Part shown: positions 15,256 to 24,932 of the stretch, in pieces
Position numbering within the stretch: position 1 is the stretch's first letter
Layout: each line of letters opens with the position of its first letter
NCBI RefSeq assembly: GCF_907164555.1
Contig: NZ_CAJQZC010000016.1
Location: 41,660-105,659, forward strand
Source of the DNA: Paraburkholderia saeva
GTDB lineage: Bacteria > Pseudomonadota > Gammaproteobacteria > Burkholderiales > Burkholderiaceae
Length of the DNA: 64,000 bases
Reading direction: 5' to 3'
The notes under the pieces: model-generated
Databases searched by the model: none
What the model was told of the DNA's origin: nothing
Seen by the model: the letters and a program-made list of their open reading frames with translations, nothing else
Made by a program: the position numbers and the translations under genes

Positions 15256-16422
15256 ATGTTGAATCCGGTAGCGATTCTTGGCGTGACGGTGCTGTCGGGC
15301 GTGATGGCGATGGCTGTGCTCGGCTCACTGCTGAGCGCAGGAATTCCTGGCGTGGGATGCTGGGTGGTCGCGAATGCGCTCTCCGTCGTGGCGCTGATCT
15401 TGTTTGCCTTGCAGGGCCACGCGCCCGCGCTGTTTTCAATCCTCGCGGCGAACGTGCTGCTGGCGGCAACCGTGCTGACCGGTCTCGAAGGATTTCGCCG
15501 GTTCTTTGGCCATACCGGATTTCCTGCAGCCGGTCTCGCCGGTCTCGTCGCGGTGGGCGCGGGCATTGCGTACTGGACCTGGGTGACGCTGGATTTCAAC
15601 GCGCGCGTGGCGCTCGTTTCGGCCTTTCATGCGGGTATCGATGCGTCGGTTGCCGTCATCGTGTTGCGTGAGCGGTCGCGTGTTCGCGCGAAATACAGCT
15701 GCAACTTCGTCGCGGTGGCGGCAGCGCTCTTTGCGATGGGCCACGCGGCGCGCGGCATGACCTATGGGCTCGGGCTGCTGTCGCAGACAACGCTGCTGCA
15801 GGTGTCCGCGATCAATGTCGCGTTTCTGGCGCTCGGCATTCTCGCGTTGCCGACGATGTCGATCGGCATGGTGATGCTGGCTCACGACCAGCTGGCTGAG
15901 CGTCTGCGCAAGCTGGCGAGCGTCGACGATCTCACGGGCGCGTTCGCCCGCCGCGAATTTCTGACGCGGGCGGACGCGCTCCTCAGGAGCGCGGAGCGCA
16001 CGGGTACGCCTCTGACGCTCGCGGCCATCGATATCGATCATTTCAAGTCGATCAACGACCAGCACGGCCACGCAGCGGGCGACAGGGTGCTGATGCACTT
16101 CGCCGCGCTCGTGATGGAAGACGTCCGGACCGGCGATGTGTTCGGACGGCTCGGCGGCGAGGAATTTGGCGTGGTTTGCCCAGCGACGACCGCCACGGAA
16201 GCCGTCGTCCTCCTGAACCGCTTGCGCGCCCGGCTGGCGGCGTCAGGGTACCGGCTGGGCTCGGGCGCGGTGCTGCACTATACGTTTAGCGTGGGCGTCG
16301 ACCAGTATCGCGCCGGCGAACCGCTCCCTGCGCTGATGGCGCGTGCCGACGCCGCGCTGTATCTGGCGAAGGCATCGGGTCGCAACCGCGTCGTCGAGGC
16401 GGCTCAGGTGGCGGACACGTAA
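15256..16422 (+). CDS. Membrane-bound diguanylate cyclase (GGEEF)
   Basis: A 388-residue enzyme that makes cyclic di-GMP from two GTP. Six or seven hydrophobic helices occupy residues ~5-215, then a GGDEF domain begins at LASVDDLTGAFARREF. It has AIDIDHFKSINDQHGHAAGD and the active-site GRLGGEEFG. An inhibitory site is present: RTGD, five residues before GGEEF, so product inhibition is expected. No EAL domain follows. The ATG at 15256 begins at the first helix; an earlier in-frame start at 15163 is possible. Confidence 0.88.
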   Translation: MLNPVAILGVTVLSGVMAMAVLGSLLSAGIPGVGCWVVANALSVVALILFALQGHAPALFSILAANVLLAATVLTGLEGFRRFFGHTGFPAAGLAGLVAVGAGIAYWTWVTLDFNARVALVSAFHAGIDASVAVIVLRERSRVRAKYSCNFVAVAAALFAMGHAARGMTYGLGLLSQTTLLQVSAINVAFLALGILALPTMSIGMVMLAHDQLAERLRKLASVDDLTGAFARREFLTRADALLRSAERTGTPLTLAAIDIDHFKSINDQHGHAAGDRVLMHFAALVMEDVRTGDVFGRLGGEEFGVVCPATTATEAVVLLNRLRARLAASGYRLGSGAVLHYTFSVGVDQYRAGEPLPALMARADAALYLAKASGRNRVVEAAQVADT

Positions 16423-16429
16423 GCCCGCA

Positions 16430-17575
16430 CTATGCCCCGAGCAGCACACCCGTGCGCACTGCGCGCGTACCGGTCACGCGCCCGAGCGGCGCGCCCGCGG
16501 TCACGAAGCGGATCGCACGACGCATATAGAAGACGCCGTCCGTATTGCTCCTGATCGTGGTCGTTTCATCGGTCAGCGGATCGACGATGTCGAAGAGTGC
16601 ATCGCCCGCCCGGATCGTGTCGCCAATCTTCGCGCGATGCACGAGGATGCCGCTAACCGGTGCGTAAAACTGCTCGCTGCCCGCAAGCGGCGTGGCCGGC
16701 ATGCGCAGTGGCGGCAATCCTTTGGGCTCGCCGCGAATCGCGCCGCGCGACACGAGGTAATCGACAATTGCATCGGCGTCCTGCTGCGCGATTTCATATG
16801 ACACATCGCGCTGGCCACGGCATTCCACTGTGACCGCCAGCGTGCCGTCTGGCACCGGTTTGCTCGCCGGCATCTGTTGTTGTAGATGCCACCAGATGAG
16901 GCTGTGCGCTTCGTCGAACGCCTGGGCGCCGGAGTTGGTTGCGAGCAGCGACGCTTCGGCGCCGAGATAGCGGGCAAGCGGTTCGATCGAAGGCCACGCG
17001 GCTTCCGTGGTGTACACGTGCATCACGGCTTCGAGCGAGCAATGCAGATCGATGACGAGATCGGCATCGAACGAATGCTTGAAGAGCGCGAGTTGCAGCG
17101 ATTCGAATTCCGTCAGCGGCTTTTGCTGCGCCAGTTCTTCGCGCAGCAGATCGCGGATGATGTCGCGATTGCGGTTTGCATCGGCGCCAAGCAGATCCCT
17201 GGCGCGTTCAGCGAGCGTTGGAAACTGCATGAAATGGCGGTTGAAGTTCCTGCCGCTCGCAAGATCGAAGCGGCCGACGAACTGCCCCACCACGTATTGA
17301 CCGAGACCCACCGGATTCGCGACGGGCACGAGCACGATTTCGGCGGCGAGCGCGCCGCGCGCTTCGAGTTCGAGCAATCGCCGTTTGAGCAGAACCGCCG
17401 TGAGCATCGCGGGCGTTTCGTCCGCGTGCAGCGAAGACTGGATGTAGATCTTCTGGCTAGCCGAAGAACCGGATTGTGCCGAAGTCGACGCCGAACCCGG
17501 CGCAAAGTGAAAACTCACCAGCTCGCGTTGCGTGCCGACGGCGGGTGAAAGAAGGGACGTGGTCTGCTTGTGCAT
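16430..17575 (-). CDS. Succinylglutamate desuccinylase/aspartoacylase-family protein
   Basis: A 381-residue zinc carboxypeptidase-like enzyme. SSLHADETPA supplies the His and Glu zinc ligands and DLHCSLEA the second His; GRNFNRHF is the usual substrate-binding segment. The C-terminal ~90 residues form a biotinyl-lipoyl-like beta domain (FYAPVSGILVHRAKIGDTI; GDALFDIVDP). It lies just downstream of a polar amino-acid ABC binding protein on the same strand, which suggests it deacylates an imported N-acyl amino acid (inference). Confidence 0.83.
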   Translation of the reverse strand: MHKQTTSLLSPAVGTQRELVSFHFAPGSASTSAQSGSSASQKIYIQSSLHADETPAMLTAVLLKRRLLELEARGALAAEIVLVPVANPVGLGQYVVGQFVGRFDLASGRNFNRHFMQFPTLAERARDLLGADANRNRDIIRDLLREELAQQKPLTEFESLQLALFKHSFDADLVIDLHCSLEAVMHVYTTEAAWPSIEPLARYLGAEASLLATNSGAQAFDEAHSLIWWHLQQQMPASKPVPDGTLAVTVECRGQRDVSYEIAQQDADAIVDYLVSRGAIRGEPKGLPPLRMPATPLAGSEQFYAPVSGILVHRAKIGDTIRAGDALFDIVDPLTDETTTIRSNTDGVFYMRRAIRFVTAGAPLGRVTGTRAVRTGVLLGA

Positions 17576-17603
17576 GCGTGTTCCGGTCAGGAAAAGACGG
17601 CGC

Positions 17604-18374
17604 TCAATCGCCGTACGGGTCGAAGTCGAAATAACGGCGAGCGATCTGCGCGTACGTGCCGTCCTTGCGCATCGATGCGATCGCGCCATCCACCGCGGCC
17701 TTCAGCGCTGTGTCATCCTTGCGCATGCCGATGCCTACGCCGTGGTCACCCATCGAAAGCGGCTCGCCGATGAACGCGAAGCCCTTGCCCGCGGGTGTAC
17801 GCAGAAATCCGAAATCGGCTTCGACGGAGCCGAGCAGCGCGGCGTCGAGCCGGCCATTGACCAGATCCTGAAACACTTCATCCTGGCTCTTGTAGGCCGT
17901 CACACGCACGCCTTGCGTCGCCCAGTGCGCGAGCGCGTAAGTCTCGAACTGCGTGCCCGACTGCACGCCGATCTGCTTGCCCGCAAGGCTCACTGGCGTG
18001 CCGTTGAACGGCGCACCCTGACGCGCGATGAGACGCGACCTGAACTGGAAGAGCTTCGACGAAAACGCGATCTGCTGCGAGCGTTTTTCGGTGATCGCCA
18101 TCGAAGAAAGGATCGCGTCGATCTTGCGCGCCTGCAGCGCGGGAATCATGCCGGAGAACTCCAGTTCGACCCACTGGCAGTGCGCGTGGATACGCCGGCA
18201 GATTTCGTTGCCGAGATCGACGTCGAAGCCCTTGACGCTGCCGTCGGGCGCCTTGGCGTCCATCGGCGGATAGCTCGGGTCGATGCCGAGGCGGATCGAA
18301 TCGATGTCGCGTGCGTGCGCGCCACTGACGAGCGTCAGCGCGGCAACGAAAAGCGCGAGGGAGGTTTTCTTCAT
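17604..18374 (-). CDS. Polar amino-acid ABC transporter substrate-binding protein
   Basis: A 256-residue periplasmic binding protein (SBP_bac_3 type) with a signal peptide ending SGAHA. Signatures: LRLGIDPSYPPMD-like start, GFDVDLGNEICRR, FSGMIPALQARKIDAILSSM, ITEKRSQQIAFS. The closest general type is lysine/arginine/ornithine or histidine binding. No permease or ATPase gene adjoins it, so it may use a shared transporter. It is 28 bases upstream of the deacylase-type gene and divergent from a LysR gene. Confidence 0.87.
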   Translation of the reverse strand: MKKTSLALFVAALTLVSGAHARDIDSIRLGIDPSYPPMDAKAPDGSVKGFDVDLGNEICRRIHAHCQWVELEFSGMIPALQARKIDAILSSMAITEKRSQQIAFSSKLFQFRSRLIARQGAPFNGTPVSLAGKQIGVQSGTQFETYALAHWATQGVRVTAYKSQDEVFQDLVNGRLDAALLGSVEADFGFLRTPAGKGFAFIGEPLSMGDHGVGIGMRKDDTALKAAVDGAIASMRKDGTYAQIARRYFDFDPYGD

Positions 18375-18488
18375 GGCGACCTTGCTGTTGTTCACGGTGA
18401 GCCACGACAGGCATTTCATGGCTCCTGAGGGGCGTGAACGCATCGTATGACGCGCGGGTGAATCACAAAAGGCCACTTCGGACTATCA

Positions 18489-18507
18489 TGATCACTTTAT
18501 GTGATCA
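18489..18507. promoter_or_regulatory. Palindromic operator in a divergent LysR promoter
   Basis: TGATCAC-N5-GTGATCA is a perfect 7-bp inverted repeat and contains a LysR box of the T-N11-A kind (18492-18504). It ends 15 bp before the lysR start and about 115 bp before the binding-protein gene on the other strand. Confidence 0.55.
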
Positions 18508-18522
18508 CGGAACTCCCAGGCA

Positions 18523-19479
18523 ATGGCGCTGACACTGTCCCAGCTACGTGTGTTTTCCGCGGTGGCGCAGCACGGCAGCATCCGGGCGGCCTCGCGCGCG
18601 CTGGGGATTGCGCAGAGCGGCGTGACGCACCAGGTGCAGAATCTCGAAATGATGCTCGGCGCGACGCTCTTCACGCGGACCAATCGCGGGATTGCGCTGA
18701 CGGCGCTCGGGCAGCGACTGCTGCAGCGCGCCGCAACGATACTCGGCGAATGCGAGCGCGCCGAGCAGGAGATGCAGCAGTTGAGCGGCGATTACAGCGG
18801 CGAAGTGTCGTTCGGCATGTCCACCGAACCGCTGATCGATGCGCTTGCGCCCGTGCTCGCCGAATATTACGCGCGTTTCGACAAGGTTGCATTGCGTCTG
18901 CGAACCGGCACCTCGCGCATGATGATTTCGCGCATTCGCGAAGGCACGCTCGACTTCGCCGTCGCACTTGTTTCGAAGCAGAGCGACACGTCCGATCTTT
19001 CCGTCACGACGCTCTATCCGTCCGATCCGGTGATCGTCTGCCGGCGCGGTCATCCGAAAGCGTCGGCGACTTCGCTGGCGGAACTCGCGGACTGCACGTG
19101 GGTGGCGACGCCTTCGCCGGGCCAGGCGGGCGATGCGCCGTCGAACCGGCTCGCCGATCTGTTCATCGCACGCGGCCTTAAGCCGCCGAAGGTCATCGCG
19201 ACGGTTGAGGGCCTGTTCGAGGCGCTGCATCTCGTCACGCAGACCGACTGCCTTTCGCTGGAACCCGCGATCCTGACGCAGCGCGGGCTGTTCGCACACG
19301 CGCTTGTCACGATTCCGGTTCGCGAACGCGCGACGCCGCAGGACGTTTGCCTGCTGCAGCGCGCATCGATGCCGCTGACGCCGGCGGCGCAGCAACTCGC
19401 GACGATGCTCGTGTCGTACGCGCGCACGCTGCATGCGTCGGGCGAGCCTGGTACGTCGGAAGGTTTGTCGTTCGCGTGA
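18523..19479 (+). CDS. LysR-family regulator
   Basis: A 318-residue LysR regulator. The N-terminal winged helix-turn-helix is typical (LSQLRVFSAVAQHGSIRAAS; VTHQVQNLEMMLGATLFTR), followed by the two-lobed ligand-binding domain (GEVSFGMSTEPLIDALAPVL). It is divergent from the amino-acid binding protein and deacylase-type genes, the most likely targets. The palindrome at 18489-18507 supports autoregulation or control of both sides. Confidence 0.9.
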   Translation: MALTLSQLRVFSAVAQHGSIRAASRALGIAQSGVTHQVQNLEMMLGATLFTRTNRGIALTALGQRLLQRAATILGECERAEQEMQQLSGDYSGEVSFGMSTEPLIDALAPVLAEYYARFDKVALRLRTGTSRMMISRIREGTLDFAVALVSKQSDTSDLSVTTLYPSDPVIVCRRGHPKASATSLAELADCTWVATPSPGQAGDAPSNRLADLFIARGLKPPKVIATVEGLFEALHLVTQTDCLSLEPAILTQRGLFAHALVTIPVRERATPQDVCLLQRASMPLTPAAQQLATMLVSYARTLHASGEPGTSEGLSFA

Positions 19480-19480
19480 T

Positions 19481-20731
19481 TTACGCGCGGGCCGCGCCGG
19501 GCAATCCGGCAGAACGGTCCACGACGGTGTCGTCGATCGGAAAATGCAGCAGCGCGGCGAAGAGACCCGCGATCGCCGTCGCGCCCCAGATCAGCGAATA
19601 CGAACCCGTCATATCGAAGACGAAGCCGCCAAGCCACGCGCCGAGAAACGAGCCGAGTTGATGGCTGAGAAAGCAGATCCCGAAGAGCGTCCCGAGATGA
19701 CGCGTGCCGAACACCTTCGCGACGAGCCCACTCGTAAGCGGCACCGTGCCGAGCCACGTGAGACCCATGACGGCGGCAAAGACGGCAACCGAGGCGGTCG
19801 TCTTCGGCAGAAGAAAGAACACTGCAATCGCTACGCCCCGGATCAGATAAAGCCACCCGAGCACGTACTGCTGCCGGAAGCGTCCGCCAAGCCAGCCGCA
19901 CGCCCAGCTGCCGACCATGTTGAAGAGCCCGATCAGCGCCAGCGCGGTCGCGCCTGCACCGACCGGCATGTGGCAGAGAAACAGATATCCAGGCAGATGC
20001 GTGGCGATAAACGCGAGCTGGAAGCCGCAGGTAAAGAAGCCGATGGTGAGCAGTCGGTAACCACGATGCCGGCACGCCTCCTTGACGACCGTCCGCAACG
20101 AGGTCGTGGCCGCTCCCGATAACGGCACGGCACCTGCATTGCGCCGGTCGAGCAGAAACCCGAGCGGCGCGGCCACCAGCAGCACGAACGCAAGCACGAG
20201 CAGCGATGTCGCAATCCCCGACGACTGCCGGACGCTTTGCGCGAGGGGAACCATCAGCACCTGCCCGAGCGAGCCGCCGGCGCTCGCGATTCCCATTGCC
20301 ACACTGCGCGATTCCGCCGTCGCCGACCGGCCGACGGCCGTGAGCACCACGCCAAAGCTTGTGCAACTGATGCCGATGCCGACGAGCACGCCCATCCCCA
20401 CCACGAGGAGGGCGGGCGAGGTCGTGAGCGCGGCCAGCGCGAGACCCGCCGCGAACGCCACGGCGCCGAATGCGACCACGCGCGTGCAGCCGTAGCGGTC
20501 TGCCGCCGCGCCCGCGAAAGGCTGCGCGACACCCCACACGAGGTTATGCAGCGCGATGGCGAACGCGATGAGCGTGACGGGCACGCCGCGATCGAACGAA
20601 AACGGCCCGATAAAAAGGCCGAAGGTTTGCCGCACACCCATCGCGGCGCTCAGGATCAGCGCGGCCGCGACGATCACGAGCGTGGTCTGCGTTTTCAGGG
20701 ATGCGGCGTTGCTGCGAAATACGGTCGACAT
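19481..20731 (-). CDS. MFS transporter, monocarboxylate/oxalate-formate antiporter type
   Basis: A 416-residue protein with twelve predicted transmembrane helices. MGVRQTFGLFIGPF in the first helix and the loop-2 motif GAAADRYGCTRV are typical of the MFS group with monocarboxylate carriers and the oxalate/formate antiporter. It is convergent with the LysR gene at 18523-19479, its stop one base away. A second LysR gene lies just upstream on the same strand. The substrate is unknown. Confidence 0.87.
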   Translation of the reverse strand: MSTVFRSNAASLKTQTTLVIVAAALILSAAMGVRQTFGLFIGPFSFDRGVPVTLIAFAIALHNLVWGVAQPFAGAAADRYGCTRVVAFGAVAFAAGLALAALTTSPALLVVGMGVLVGIGISCTSFGVVLTAVGRSATAESRSVAMGIASAGGSLGQVLMVPLAQSVRQSSGIATSLLVLAFVLLVAAPLGFLLDRRNAGAVPLSGAATTSLRTVVKEACRHRGYRLLTIGFFTCGFQLAFIATHLPGYLFLCHMPVGAGATALALIGLFNMVGSWACGWLGGRFRQQYVLGWLYLIRGVAIAVFFLLPKTTASVAVFAAVMGLTWLGTVPLTSGLVAKVFGTRHLGTLFGICFLSHQLGSFLGAWLGGFVFDMTGSYSLIWGATAIAGLFAALLHFPIDDTVVDRSAGLPGAARA

Positions 20732-20825
20732 CGTTCAGTCCTCCTCGCGCCAATACTGGCAGCGGGCGGCCGACGCATCAAAGGAAAAGATTTCGCCGAC
20801 ACATGAGCCGCGCTCACCTGTCGCG

Positions 20826-21758
20826 TCACGTGGCGTGCGACGTCCGACCCGGCGTGCAGAGGTTGTCTTCCACCGTTGCGGCTTCTTCGAGGAGCCACGC
20901 CCTGAACGCGAAAAGATCGGCGCGCTGGTCTGTGGCCTTTGTGCTCACGAGCCAGTAGGCGGTACCCGCGACGATCACGTCCTTGCTGATCTCGACGAGC
21001 GCGCCCGAAGCCAGCTCGCGGTCGACCAGCGGCCGTCTGCCGATCGCGACGCCCATGTCCATCGCGGCCGCTTCATACGCGAGCTGGACGGTATCGAAGC
21101 GCAGGCCACCCGACGCGTCGATGCCCTCCGTGTGCGTGCCGTCGAGCCATGCCTGCCAGTCCTCGCTGGCGGAGTCGACGTGAAGGAGCGTCGCGCGTCG
21201 CAGATCGATGTTGCCGTCGCCGTCGATGAGCCGTGTACGGTACGTCTCGCTGCACACGGGCACGAGCTGCTCGCCGAAGAGGCGATGCCACGTCGCGCCC
21301 GTCGCGGGTTTGCGGCTGAGCCGGATCGCGAAGTCGAAACCATCGCCCGGAAAATTGACGAGGCGTCGCGACGTATCGACGGCCACGTTTGCGTTGGGCC
21401 AGCGGCTGCGAAACGCGTGCAGTCGCGGCAGGAGCCAGCGCGATGCGAGCGTGGGTGCGCAGCTCACGGCAATCGTGCGGGGCGTGCGCGCGTCGGGCAG
21501 GCGCGCGGTGCCGGTTGCGATCAGCGCAAACGCCTGGGCGATGTAGGGCAGATAGTCGGCCCCTTCAGGTGTGAGCGACAGCCGGCGTGGCTCGCGCACG
21601 AAGAGTGCAACGCCGAGCGCTTCTTCGAGACCGACGATCGCGTGGCTGACCGCGCCCGGCGTCACATTGAGCTCGGCCGCCGCGAGCTTGAAACTCTGAT
21701 GCCGCGCGGCGGTTTCGAAAAACCGGAGCGACGAAAGCGGGGGAAGACGAAGCGGCAT
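20826..21758 (-). CDS. LysR-family regulator, GcvA-like
   Basis: A 310-residue LysR regulator of the GcvA type: LPPLSSLRFFETAARHQSFK, LNVTPGAVSHAIVGLEEALG, FVREPRRLSLTPEG, and the effector domain with SCAPTLASRWLLPRL and DFAIRLSRKP. The start at 21758 (MPLRLPPL) is the usual one for the group. It precedes the MFS gene on the same strand with a 94-bp gap, so the two may be transcribed together. The ligand is unknown. Confidence 0.89.
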   Translation of the reverse strand: MPLRLPPLSSLRFFETAARHQSFKLAAAELNVTPGAVSHAIVGLEEALGVALFVREPRRLSLTPEGADYLPYIAQAFALIATGTARLPDARTPRTIAVSCAPTLASRWLLPRLHAFRSRWPNANVAVDTSRRLVNFPGDGFDFAIRLSRKPATGATWHRLFGEQLVPVCSETYRTRLIDGDGNIDLRRATLLHVDSASEDWQAWLDGTHTEGIDASGGLRFDTVQLAYEAAAMDMGVAIGRRPLVDRELASGALVEISKDVIVAGTAYWLVSTKATDQRADLFAFRAWLLEEAATVEDNLCTPGRTSHAT

Positions 21759-21933
21759 TGCATCTCCATCGAGGCGGGATTGAGGCGCGGTGGCGCGCGC
21801 ATCGCGAACTGACACGACGGGGTGGAGTTTACCGCCGTACATGCCTGCGGCATACGCGGGAGCACCTCTGACTATGCCTCAGATCGACGGGAGACGTGCA
21901 CGACGCAGCGGGCTCTTCCTCGTTAAAGGCAGT

Positions 21934-23520
21934 TCAGAACTGCGCGAAGAATGCGCGGGCAGCGACCGTGCAGAACGATGCGACCAGCGAACCGTGATAC
22001 GCCTGAAGCACGGCCGTTGCGCCGCCATCGGTCGCACCGGCTGCCACGGCCTGCGAGGCGACGATTGCTTTCGCGAGCGCGAAACCCTGCTTGATCGGCG
22101 TGTAGACATCACCCGGGCCGGCTATCGGCGAGTCGACATCAAGCACCGTCACGAGTGCCGCGGGCACGTTGGCGTTCGACCAGTAAGCCTGCTCGATGCG
22201 CGCGTTGAAGAAGAACACCGTGGGATCCGCCTGGCCTCCGCAAAGCTGGACCGGCACGTGCGGCTGCCAGTTTCGCAGATCGTTTCGTTTGAACGCCTGA
22301 CGCAACGGTTCTTCGGGCGATGCGGCAGGCAGCATTGCCGTTGTCGCGTTCGGGAACGCGCCATCAGGATGGATCGCGGCATCTTCCAGAACGCGCAGTC
22401 GATACGCATTGCGCACGAGGTTGCCCGGCCCGAACCCCGCGGCGAAGAGGCCAGTCAGCACAGGCGGCGCGAGCGGCGGTGCCAGCGGTGGCGTCATCGC
22501 ATCGAACTGTGAAGCGGGCGACGTGCTGCTGAAGAGGTGCGTAGGCGGCAATTTGCCCGTCGTGAAGAGCGTGTTGAGCGGCTTCACATTCGGCAGCAGG
22601 TTCTCGATGCCCGGCGCGTAGTTCGCCTCGTAGAACTCGGATGGCCTGCGATAGATGTTGCCGTAAGCGCGCTGGTAGCTCGTGACGACGAGCGTCGTGA
22701 AGAGCGTGGAGCCGAGATTCACTTCGCCTTCGATGAGCGCATCCGCGGTGGCGGCCATCGCGTACGGACCGGAACCTGTCGATGCCGCCGTCACGCGCAT
22801 GCCCGCAGCCTGCATCGCGCGATGCGTCGCCATCGCGACGTAGCCGCCCTGCGAGTAGCCAGACAGAAAGACCTTGCCGTTTTCGCGCGTCGTCCTGCCC
22901 GCCGCCGACGTCGCGAGCACGGTGCGTGCCGCGCGCAGCGAGTCGATCATGTCGGCTGCCTGCTGGTCGCCGTTCAGGTATGGGTGATAGGAGAGCGTCG
23001 AGCCTGCGTAGCCCGCGTAATTGCTCGCGACGACGATATAGCCCTGGGCCGCGTACATCGCGGCAATCGCGAGGCCTTCGCCCGCGCCGTCGCCATTGCC
23101 GGGATCGGTCTGCGTGATGTCGGCGATGTTGTAGTTACGATACGCCGTGGTGCCGTGCGCGTACATCATGAGCGGGCGCGGTCCGCTACAGGCCGGACTG
23201 CCGCCAGGGATCATCAGCGCGGCGCTCGCGATGGTGGGCTCACCTGCGCCGCCAACCGTCAGATAGCGAAGGTAGACCATATCCACGTTACAGACGGGCG
23301 TGCCCGCGAGTGCCGCAAGCTGCTGACCGGACGCGTTCGAGGCAAGGAGCGATGAAAACGCTGGCGCGCTCAGGCGCAACGTGGTGTGCTGTTCGACAAG
23401 CTGCCCACGGAATACGCAACTGAGCCCGCTACATGCCGGGCCTGCCTGAACATGAATACTGGCGCCGAGCGCCAAAGCGCTCACCAGTGCCAGACTTGCG
23501 TTGCGCATTGTCGTCGGCAT
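21934..23520 (-). CDS. Large secreted serine hydrolase (alpha/beta fold)
   Basis: A 528-residue exported protein with a signal peptide (cleavage near HVQAG). The nucleophile elbow is LSGYSQGGYVAM (Ser within GYSQG), preceded by AHGTTAYRN, and a C-terminal YHGSLVASFC carries the likely catalytic His. Several Cys (CSGLSC; CNVD; SPACSG) suggest disulfides. The mid region is Pro-rich (PPLAPPLAPP). It resembles secretory lipases or esterases in overall plan; the substrate is unknown. No partner gene adjoins it. Confidence 0.75.
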   Translation of the reverse strand: MPTTMRNASLALVSALALGASIHVQAGPACSGLSCVFRGQLVEQHTTLRLSAPAFSSLLASNASGQQLAALAGTPVCNVDMVYLRYLTVGGAGEPTIASAALMIPGGSPACSGPRPLMMYAHGTTAYRNYNIADITQTDPGNGDGAGEGLAIAAMYAAQGYIVVASNYAGYAGSTLSYHPYLNGDQQAADMIDSLRAARTVLATSAAGRTTRENGKVFLSGYSQGGYVAMATHRAMQAAGMRVTAASTGSGPYAMAATADALIEGEVNLGSTLFTTLVVTSYQRAYGNIYRRPSEFYEANYAPGIENLLPNVKPLNTLFTTGKLPPTHLFSSTSPASQFDAMTPPLAPPLAPPVLTGLFAAGFGPGNLVRNAYRLRVLEDAAIHPDGAFPNATTAMLPAASPEEPLRQAFKRNDLRNWQPHVPVQLCGGQADPTVFFFNARIEQAYWSNANVPAALVTVLDVDSPIAGPGDVYTPIKQGFALAKAIVASQAVAAGATDGGATAVLQAYHGSLVASFCTVAARAFFAQF

Positions 23521-23720
23521 TCCGGTCCCCGTCTTGTTGGTATTCCTTATCGCCTCAGGAGTATAGGAAACGGACAGACGGTAAGCCAGAAGCCGCGGTC
23601 AACGATTGAAGGCGGAAATCGGTCGGGGAGATACGGAAGCGCCTCGCTGACAACGGGCTTTCGGGCGAAGGCTGAAGCGCCGGAGTGATGGATCGACCCG
23701 CTGGCGCGCGGTCACCGCGC

Positions 23721-24887
23721 CTACAACGACAGGCGGCTGTCGGCGCGCGCCATGGATTCCTGTGCGCCGGGCTTCGACATGAAGGTGCCGCGTTCGCCCG
23801 CCATGACCACGCAGTCGCGGCCTTTTGCTTTTGCGGCGTACAGGCAACGGTCGGTTTCCATCATCCACGCGGTGAAGTCGGTCATGTCGGGCCGGTAACA
23901 CGTGAGGCCCGCGCTCGCCGTGCAGCGCAGCGCGCGATCGGGGTTGCCGGTGCGCATGCGCAGGTCGAGCAGCAGCAGCTCGACCATCGGGTGCGCATCG
24001 ACGAGCTTCAGTCCCGGCAGGATCACGGCGAATTCCTCGCCGCCATAGCGTCCGACGATGTCGCCGGGCCGCAGTGTCATCTGCAGGAAGTGCGCGAAGC
24101 TGCGCAGCGCGGCGTCGCCGGCAGCGTGGCCTTCAGTGTCGTTGACGCGCTTGAAGTGATCGAGATCGAGCAGCAGCAGGCAGCACGGCGCGCCATCCGT
24201 GCGGCAGCGTTCGAATTCGACGGCGAGGAGGTCTTCCCAGTGGCGGCGATTCCACAGACCCGTCAGCCCGTCGGTGCGGCTCAGGCGCTCCGATTCGCGC
24301 GCGTGCAGCGCGAGCTTCTGTGACATACGGTAGGTCGCCCAGCCGAGCGCAAGCGGATACAGCACGAGAAACGGCATGCATGCGATGAGTGTCGGCATCT
24401 GCGATTGCATCTCGAACGTGACGCCGAGTGTCGCTGCGCCGATTGCAAAACCGGCGAGATGCGCGACGAGGCCGCGCAGAAAAAGCCGCATGCCCCCGGC
24501 AGCGATGTTGTCCATGCTGAGCATCGCGAGAATCAGCACGCACGGCAGCAGATTGAAACGCATCGCGACGACCCACAAGCCGCCGAACATGGAATCGACC
24601 ATCAGGTTGCAGCGTTCGCCTTGATATGGGACTTGCCAGGCAAGTGCCGCGCGATACGCGAGATGCGGCCAGACAAAACCGTGGAAGACGAGGAGCGCCC
24701 ACAGCCAGGGGCTCGCGTGCAGCAGGTAAAACACAGACGCAACGCAGAAAAAGCCGATGCCAAGGCCGATTACGCGCAGGCGATATATGCGCCCCGCGAA
24801 ACGCTTCCCTTTGCCTGCATATCGATTCGTGCTCAACACTGTTCCCGATGTGGGCGGTAGGTTGGGTGTCGCCCGAACGTGGCGCAC
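23721..24887 (-). CDS. MASE2-GGDEF diguanylate cyclase (AdrA/DgcC-like)
   Basis: A 388-residue cyclase. The N-terminal MASE2 membrane sensor is recognisable: RIYRLRVIGLGIGFF, FVWPHLAYR, ERCNLMVDSMFGGLW, FNLLPCVLILAMLSMDN. The GGDEF domain follows with DGLTGLWNRRHWED, LDLDHFKRVND and GRYGGEEFA. An RPGD inhibitory site sits five residues before GGEEF. MASE2 cyclases such as AdrA drive exopolysaccharide production. There is no ATG near the expected N-terminus; GTG at 24887 or at 24839 could serve. Confidence 0.88.
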   Translation of the reverse strand: MRHVRATPNLPPTSGTVLSTNRYAGKGKRFAGRIYRLRVIGLGIGFFCVASVFYLLHASPWLWALLVFHGFVWPHLAYRAALAWQVPYQGERCNLMVDSMFGGLWVVAMRFNLLPCVLILAMLSMDNIAAGGMRLFLRGLVAHLAGFAIGAATLGVTFEMQSQMPTLIACMPFLVLYPLALGWATYRMSQKLALHARESERLSRTDGLTGLWNRRHWEDLLAVEFERCRTDGAPCCLLLLDLDHFKRVNDTEGHAAGDAALRSFAHFLQMTLRPGDIVGRYGGEEFAVILPGLKLVDAHPMVELLLLDLRMRTGNPDRALRCTASAGLTCYRPDMTDFTAWMMETDRCLYAAKAKGRDCVVMAGERGTFMSKPGAQESMARADSRLSL

Positions 24888-24932
24888 GTCGATGATTGTA
24901 TCTGATGCAAGCTTTGTCGGGCGACGATGTTG

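Noticed and set aside
19050..20537. 495-codon minus-strand ORF overlapping the MFS gene and LysR gene
   Set aside because: It is Arg/Gly-rich translation in the wrong frame of two well-supported genes; long open shadows are expected in GC-rich DNA.
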